DNA from: Oscillospiraceae bacterium
GTDB lineage: Bacteria > Bacillota > Clostridia > Oscillospirales > Ruminococcaceae
Direction: 5' to 3'
DNA: 8,977 bases
NCBI GenBank assembly: GCA_016296485.1
Contig: JAEDJF010000061.1
Location: 1-8,977, forward strand
Part shown: one piece after another, positions 5,265 to 8,977 of the stretch
Numbering within the stretch: position 1 is the first letter of the stretch
Layout: each line of letters starts with the position of its first letter
Translations under genes and position numbers: made by a program
Notes under the pieces: generated by a model
Told to the model about the DNA's origin: nothing
Databases searched by the model: none
Seen by the model: only the letters and a program-made list of their open reading frames with translations

Positions 5265-6080
5265 ATGGATAAAAGACCTATCGGAGTTTTCGATTCCGGG
5301 CTCGGCGGTCTCACTGCTGTCCGTGAGCTGCGCCGGATTCTTCCCGAAGAAAATATAGTCTATTTCGGCGACACGGGGCGGCTTCCCTACGGAAGCCGCA
5401 GCCCGGAGGTAATAAGGGAGTACGCTCTTGAGTGCATGCGCTTTCTTGAGAATCAGGGAGTGAAGCTCATTCTCGTTGCCTGCGGCACGGTAAGCTCCGT
5501 TTTCGGAAGCGAGCTCGGAAGCGGCTGCGCCGTACCCTGTATGGGCGTCGTTGAGCCGACGGTCAAGGCGGCGCTTTCCGCCACGAAAAACGGAAAAATC
5601 GGTCTTATTGCCACAGCGGCGACGGTTGCCAGCGGCTCCTATGAAAAGCTCGCGAAGGAGCTTTTCCCCGGGCTCGAATTTACAGGCAAAGCCTGCCCGC
5701 TTTTCGTGCCCCTCGTTGAAAACGGCTATTTCGCCGCAGACAACGAAGTGGCAAGGCTCGTTGCTAAAGACTATCTCTCTGCCTTTGACGGAAAAAATAT
5801 TGACACGCTGATTCTCGGCTGCACCCACTATCCGCTTCTTTATAACCTCATCGACAGGCTGACGGATTATAAGCTCAACCTCATTGACGCCGGGAAGGAA
5901 GCCGCCCTCGGGGCGAAGGATTTCCTTGAAAAGCGCGATATGCTCTCCGAAAGAGGGGAGAAAGGCGAAGTTCGCTTTTTCGTCACGGACAAGGTGGACG
6001 GATTTTCCCGCCTCGGGCGGGAGTTCCTCGGCGAGGAACTTGAGAACGTCACAAGACTCGATATAGAAAAACTTAAATAA
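5265..6080 (+). CDS. murI: Glutamate racemase
   Basis: This cofactor-independent cytoplasmic racemase makes D-glutamate, the second stem-peptide residue of peptidoglycan. The length of 271 residues is typical. Visible motifs are FDSGLGG (9-15) with D10 and S11, YFGDTGRLPYGS (33-44), the first catalytic cysteine C73, and the second catalytic cysteine C186 in LGCTHYPLL with H188. The first cysteine lies in ACGTVSS, whereas the common family motif is ACNTA-like, so the residue after the catalytic cysteine is Gly74 instead of Asn. The start is set by GGAGG (5256-5260) only 4 bases before the ATG. The stop is 12 bases before the DUF1934 gene, so the two are probably co-transcribed. The compound hairpin upstream may control read-through from ddl. 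Confidence 0.93.
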   Translation: MDKRPIGVFDSGLGGLTAVRELRRILPEENIVYFGDTGRLPYGSRSPEVIREYALECMRFLENQGVKLILVACGTVSSVFGSELGSGCAVPCMGVVEPTVKAALSATKNGKIGLIATAATVASGSYEKLAKELFPGLEFTGKACPLFVPLVENGYFAADNEVARLVAKDYLSAFDGKNIDTLILGCTHYPLLYNLIDRLTDYKLNLIDAGKEAALGAKDFLEKRDMLSERGEKGEVRFFVTDKVDGFSRLGREFLGEELENVTRLDIEKLK

Positions 6081-6092
6081 GGAAAATACAAG

Positions 6093-6530
6093 ATGAGAAA
6101 AGACGTTATGATTTTTATCAAGGGTATCCAGAGCATTGACGGCGACAGCGATACCGTTGAGCTTTTTACAAAGGGACGCTACTATAAGCGGGACAACGCC
6201 CGCTACCTCAGCTATGAGGAACTTGAGGAGGGGGACACCGAGCCCACCATCAAGACCCTTATGAAAATTGAGGGCACCGACCGGGTCACCATCACCCGGA
6301 GCGGCAAGCGCCGCAGCCAGCTCGTCGTCGAGAACGGACAGCGCCACCAGTGCCTTTACGACAACGGCTACTGCGACTGGGTAATGGGTATCCAGGGCAG
6401 CAAGATTGAAAACGGTCTCGAGGACAACGGCGGAATACTCAATTTTAAATATTCGATGGATATAAACGCGATGCTTTCAAGCGAGCACGAAGTAAATATT
6501 GTAGTCAAGGAGTGTGAAGAAAATGCGTAA
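6093..6530 (+). CDS. DUF1934 (YwiB-like) protein
   Basis: This 145-residue protein matches the DUF1934/YwiB family, small predicted calycin-like beta-barrel proteins of unknown function. It opens with VMIFIKGIQSIDGDSDTVEL, continues through alternating short strands such as DRVTITRSGKRRSQLVVENG and YDNGYCDW, and ends with FKYSMDINAMLSSEHEVNIVV. No signal peptide or membrane segment is visible. The placement supports the call: ywiB is immediately upstream of argS in Bacillus subtilis, and here the last 8 bases overlap the argS start (6523-6530). A modest ribosome binding site (AAGGA, 6079-6083) overlaps the murI stop and lies 9 bases upstream of the ATG. Co-translation with argS is likely. The molecular role is not known. 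Confidence 0.82.
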   Translation: MRKDVMIFIKGIQSIDGDSDTVELFTKGRYYKRDNARYLSYEELEEGDTEPTIKTLMKIEGTDRVTITRSGKRRSQLVVENGQRHQCLYDNGYCDWVMGIQGSKIENGLEDNGGILNFKYSMDINAMLSSEHEVNIVVKECEENA

Positions 6531-8262
6531 TTTAGTTGCCGAAGCTAAATCGCAGTACAGAGAGCTTATTGAAAAGGCGGTCAGAGCCGCCGTTTCCGCC
6601 GGGGAACTTCCGGAGGGGGAAATTCCGGAATTCATCATCGAGATCCCGGCGGACACCAAGAACGGAAACCTCGCGTCCAACGTGGCGATGGTCTCCGCAA
6701 GGGCTTTCCGAAAAGCTCCGAGACAGATTGCCGAAGCAATCGCTGCTCACCTTGACCTTGACGGCAGCTATTTTGAAAAGGCGGAGGTTGCCGGTCCCGG
6801 CTTCCTCAACGTCTTCTTCGCGCCCCATTGGTACGCCGAGACCGTTTCCGCCGTTCTCACCGAAAAGGACGACTACGGCAAGAGCGACTTCGGCAAAGGT
6901 CAGAAGGTAATGGTCGAGTTCGTCTCCGCCAACCCCACCGGACCCATGCACATGGGCAACGCCCGGGGCGGCGCCATCGGCGACGGGCTCGCCGAAGCTC
7001 TTTCCTGGTGCGGCTACGACGTGACGAGAGAATTTTACGTCAACGACGCGGGCAACCAGATTGAGAAATTCGGAAAATCCCTCGAGGCGAGATACCTCCA
7101 GCTCTATAAAGGCGAGGACGCCGTCGAGTTCCCGGAGGACGGCTACCACGGCGAGGACATCAAGGTCCGCGCCAAGGAATTCGCCGACATCCACGGCGAC
7201 AAATACCTCGAGGCGGACTCCGCCGAGAGAAGGAAGGCGCTCGTTGACTACGCCCTTCCGGCGAACGTCGACGGGCTTCAGCGCGACCTCGGCAAATACC
7301 GCATCAACTACGACGTGTGGTTTCGGGAGAGCAGCCTTTATAAAGACGGCAGCATCGACAAAATCGTAAAAATCCTTACGGACAAAGGGCTCACCTATGA
7401 AAAGGACGGCGCCCTTTGGTACAAGAACGCCGAGGTTCTCACCGCCCGCCTTAAAGCCGAGGGCAAAACGGACAAGCAGATTGAAGCTCTCGAGCTCAAG
7501 GACGACGTAATTATCCGCGCCAACGGCAACCCCACCTATTTTGCCGGAGACATAGCCTATCACTACAACAAATTCGCGGAGCGCGGCTTTGACAGGGTCA
7601 TCAACGTCTGGGGCGCCGACCACCACGGTCACGTCGCAAGGCTCCAGGGCGCCATGGACGCCGTTGGTCTCGACGGGGACAAGCTGGACGTCGTCTTGAT
7701 GCAGCTTGTTGAGCTTATGAGAAACGGCAAACCCGAAAGAATGAGCAAGCGCACCGGCAAAGCCATCACCCTCACCGACCTTCTCGAAGAGGTGCCGATT
7801 GACGCCGCCCGCTTCCTTTTCAATATGCGCGAGCCCAACACCCACCTCATTTTCGACCTTGACCTTGCGGTTGAGCAGTCGAACCAGAACCCGGTTTATT
7901 ACGTCCAGTACGCCCACGCGAGAATCTGCTCCATTCTCCGGGCGCTTGCGGAGGAGGGCGTAACGCCTAAAGAGGATATTTCTCTTTACAACTACACCGA
8001 GCCGGAGGAACTCGCCCTCGTTTCCGAGATTGCGAAGTTCCCGGTAGAGATTGCGGAATCCGTAAAATCCTATAACCCCGCAAGAATCACCAAATACGCC
8101 GTGGACCTCGCGACAATGTTCCACCAGTTCTACAACGCCTGCCGCTGCCGCGGCGTCGAGGAGGACGTGATGTACGCCCGAATCGCCCTCTGCCTTGCGG
8201 CAAAGACCACCATCAAGAACGTCCTCACAATGCTCAAAGTGACCGTTCCGGAGTCAATGTAA
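6523..8262 (+). CDS. argS: Arginyl-tRNA synthetase
   Basis: This class I aminoacyl-tRNA synthetase charges tRNA-Arg in the cytoplasm. The ATG at 6523 (579 residues) is preferred over the in-frame GTG at 6514 because AAGGAG (6507-6512) is 10 bases before the ATG but touches the GTG. Domains in order are the N-terminal tRNA D-loop-recognising module ending at GPGFLN (91-96), the Rossmann catalytic core with the HIGH-like HMGN (143-146) in SANPTGPMHMGNARGG, and FYVNDAGNQI (171-180). These are followed by WGADHHGHV (363-371), the KMSKS-like RMSKRTG (406-412), and the helical DALR anticodon-binding domain starting near YYVQYAHARICSI (459-471). The last histidine of HIGH is Asn146. The start overlaps the DUF1934 stop. 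A strong terminator follows. Length and motifs are otherwise normal. Confidence 0.96.
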   Translation: MRNLVAEAKSQYRELIEKAVRAAVSAGELPEGEIPEFIIEIPADTKNGNLASNVAMVSARAFRKAPRQIAEAIAAHLDLDGSYFEKAEVAGPGFLNVFFAPHWYAETVSAVLTEKDDYGKSDFGKGQKVMVEFVSANPTGPMHMGNARGGAIGDGLAEALSWCGYDVTREFYVNDAGNQIEKFGKSLEARYLQLYKGEDAVEFPEDGYHGEDIKVRAKEFADIHGDKYLEADSAERRKALVDYALPANVDGLQRDLGKYRINYDVWFRESSLYKDGSIDKIVKILTDKGLTYEKDGALWYKNAEVLTARLKAEGKTDKQIEALELKDDVIIRANGNPTYFAGDIAYHYNKFAERGFDRVINVWGADHHGHVARLQGAMDAVGLDGDKLDVVLMQLVELMRNGKPERMSKRTGKAITLTDLLEEVPIDAARFLFNMREPNTHLIFDLDLAVEQSNQNPVYYVQYAHARICSILRALAEEGVTPKEDISLYNYTEPEELALVSEIAKFPVEIAESVKSYNPARITKYAVDLATMFHQFYNACRCRGVEEDVMYARIALCLAAKTTIKNVLTMLKVTVPESM

Positions 8263-8274
8263 TAAACTACTGTG

Positions 8275-8303
8275 AAAAAGCGCCGCAATGCGGCGCTTTT
8301 TTT
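8275..8303 (+). terminator. Intrinsic terminator after argS
   Basis: GCGCCGC (8280-8286) and GCGGCGC (8290-8296) form a perfect 7-bp stem around AAT. It is extended by AAAAA on the left (8275-8279) and followed by seven Ts (8297-8303). It lies 12 bases after the argS stop and separates that gene from the BlaI unit. Confidence 0.95.
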
Positions 8304-8314
8304 GCTGTAAACTA

Positions 8315-8344
8315 TTGACAAAACATATTCGACAAGTGTAGAAT
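8315..8344 (+). promoter_or_regulatory. Promoter of the blaI-like/M56 operon
   Basis: A perfect TTGACA (8315-8320) is followed after 18 bases by TAGAAT (8339-8344), predicting a start near base 8351. The -10 box lies inside the first BlaI-type operator and the predicted start lies inside the central palindrome, so repressor binding would block RNA polymerase. Confidence 0.82.
8328..8343. promoter_or_regulatory. BlaI-type operator, copy 1
   Basis: TTCGACAAGTGTAGAA is a near-perfect dyad (TTCnACAnnTGTnGAA). Its core ACAnnTGT matches the core of known BlaI/MecI operators (TACAnnTGTA). It covers most of the -10 box of the promoter ahead of the repressor gene, fitting autoregulation. Confidence 0.75.
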
Positions 8345-8355
8345 ATAGCTATATT
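8342..8355. repeat. Perfect 14-bp palindrome between the two operators
   Basis: AATATAGCTATATT is a perfect palindrome that bridges the end of operator 1 and the start of operator 2 and spans the predicted transcription start. It may contribute to cooperative binding or simply reflect A/T-rich promoter sequence. Confidence 0.7.
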
Positions 8356-8369
8356 AGACAATCGTCGAA
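8354..8369. promoter_or_regulatory. BlaI-type operator, copy 2
   Basis: TTAGACAATCGTCGAA matches copy 1 at 12 of 16 positions (shared pattern TTnGACAAnnGTnGAA) and is itself an imperfect dyad (TTnGACnnnnGTCnAA). It starts 26 bp after copy 1, about two and a half helical turns. Its right end overlaps the ribosome binding site AAGGAG (8368-8373) of the repressor gene. Confidence 0.72.
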
Positions 8370-8384
8370 GGAGTGTGCCAAGCT

Positions 8385-8780
8385 ATGTCCGAAAGAAAAG
8401 AAATCGTCCATCTCCCAAGCTCGGAGCTGGAGCTTATGATGATAATCTGGGAGGCGGGAAAGCCCGTTTCCCGCACCGATATTGAGGAAAGCCTCGGGGA
8501 CAAAAAGTGGGCGCCCACAACGGTGCTCAAATTCCTTTCCCGCCTTACGGAGCGGGGCTTTCTTCGCTGCGAGCCCATGGCGAGCGGCAAAAAGAATCTC
8601 TATTTCCCCCTCATTTCAGAGGAGGAGTACCTCGCCTTTGAGAGCAATTCCGTTATGGGAAAGCTCTGCGGTCGCTCCGTAAAGGCGCTTATCGCGAACC
8701 TCTATGAAAACAACACCATTGACGAAAAGGAACTCGACGAGCTTCAAAAATTTATAAACGAAGCAAAAAAATCCAAATAA
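8385..8780 (+). CDS. blaI: BlaI/MecI/CopY-family transcriptional repressor
   Basis: This 131-residue cytoplasmic DNA-binding protein has the BlaI/MecI layout. Residues about 8-75 are the winged helix: LPSSELELMMIIWEAGKPVS, then TDIEESL, then the recognition helix region TTVLKFLSRLTERGFL (45-60) and a wing ending KKNLYFPL. Residues 78-131 are the helical dimerisation part. The ATG at 8385 is chosen because AAGGAG (8368-8373) lies 11 bases upstream; the in-frame GTG at 8373 overlaps that site. Two dyad operators over its promoter fit autorepression, and an M56 membrane protein gene follows after 48 bases. In characterised pairs the M56 partner triggers cleavage of the repressor to induce the operon. 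No beta-lactamase is visible, so the gene symbol indicates the family only. CopY-type copper control is less likely, because no Cys-x-Cys motif is present. Confidence 0.88.
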   Translation: MSERKEIVHLPSSELELMMIIWEAGKPVSRTDIEESLGDKKWAPTTVLKFLSRLTERGFLRCEPMASGKKNLYFPLISEEEYLAFESNSVMGKLCGRSVKALIANLYENNTIDEKELDELQKFINEAKKSK

Positions 8781-8828
8781 TTCCGTACTTATATATCAGA
8801 AAGCAAATTGAAAAGAGGGGAGAACGCG

Positions 8829-8977
8829 ATGCTTGAAAAGGTTTTTATCGACGCTCTTGAAATTTCGCTGACCTCCGGAGCGGCGATACTTACGATAATC
8901 CTTTTTTCTAAACTTACGGAAAACCGCTTCCGGGCAAAGTGGCGCTACTGGGTTTGGGCGCTGCTGGCGCTTCGCCT
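8829..8977 (+). CDS. M56-family membrane peptidase (BlaR1/MecR1-like), N-terminal part, cut by window end
   Basis: The first 49 codons are visible. A start at 8829 is supported by AGGGGAG (8816-8822) 6 bases upstream. Residues about 5-27 form a first membrane segment (FIDALEISLTSGAAILTIIL). A basic loop (KLTENRFRAKWRYW) follows, and a second hydrophobic stretch (VWALLALRL) is beginning at the window edge. This start, an N-terminal helix followed by a charged loop and a Trp-Ala-Leu-rich second helix, is typical of BlaR1/MecR1-type M56 proteins. The position directly after a BlaI repressor strongly supports the call. The HExxH zinc-protease motif and any extracellular sensor domain lie beyond the window, so the ligand cannot be guessed. 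Confidence 0.78.
   Translation, partial: MLEKVFIDALEISLTSGAAILTIILFSKLTENRFRAKWRYWVWALLALR

Noticed and set aside
6532..8124. Long minus-strand open frame (530 codons) opposite argS
   Set aside because: It is an antisense shadow of argS, with no domain, no ribosome binding site and low-complexity composition.
8373..8384. Longer BlaI-type protein starting at GTG 8373
   Set aside because: That codon overlaps the AAGGAG ribosome binding site; the ATG at 8385 is correctly placed behind it.

Overview
The window is an ordinary-looking chromosomal segment of a Gram-positive, moderately GC-rich member of the Firmicutes. Clostridia are most likely, perhaps the Oscillospiraceae/Ruminococcaceae. The reasons are strong AGGAGG-type ribosome binding sites, the presence of a DUF4364 winged-helix protein, a DUF1934 (YwiB-like) gene directly overlapping argS as in Bacillus and Clostridium, and a BlaI/M56 regulatory pair. 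No tRNA, rRNA, CRISPR array, insertion sequence or phage gene was seen. The lineage is inferred from gene content only. No stretch of more than 300 bases lacks a gene.

Layout, left to right. (1) The 3' end of a YfcE-type metallophosphoesterase gene (+) converges on cysK (cysteine synthase, -) across a symmetrical bidirectional terminator. (2) cysK and the next gene diverge from back-to-back sigma-A-type promoters. (3) The next gene encodes a complete pseudouridine-5'-phosphate glycosidase (PsuG) followed in the same frame by about 330 extra residues: a helical linker, an Asn-Pro-Tyr repeat region, a long Pro/Glu-rich acidic stretch, a charged helix, and a Cys/His cluster resembling a small zinc ribbon. 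This fusion is the most unusual thing here. (4) A terminator and two more strong inverted repeats follow. (5) Next come a DUF4364 protein, ddl (D-Ala-D-Ala ligase), a compound hairpin region, murI (glutamate racemase), a DUF1934 protein and argS (arginyl-tRNA synthetase), ending at a strong terminator. (6) A BlaI/MecI-family repressor and the start of its M56 (BlaR1/MecR1-like) membrane partner follow, behind a promoter overlapped by two copies of a 16-bp dyad operator.

How the parts may work together. Ddl and MurI supply the D-amino-acid precursors of peptidoglycan: the D-Ala-D-Ala dipeptide and D-glutamate. The BlaI/M56 pair is of a type that commonly senses cell-wall damage, but no beta-lactamase or other target is visible, so a link to the wall genes is only inferred. 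PsuG degrades pseudouridine 5'-phosphate to ribose 5-phosphate and uracil. Its usual partner kinase PsuK is not adjacent, and its long disordered, metal-binding-like tail has no evident role in catalysis.

Non-coding signals supported by the sequence are three promoters, terminators after yfcE/cysK, psuG and argS, a probable terminator or attenuator between ddl and murI, a hairpin at the very 5' end of the cysK message, and the BlaI-type operators.
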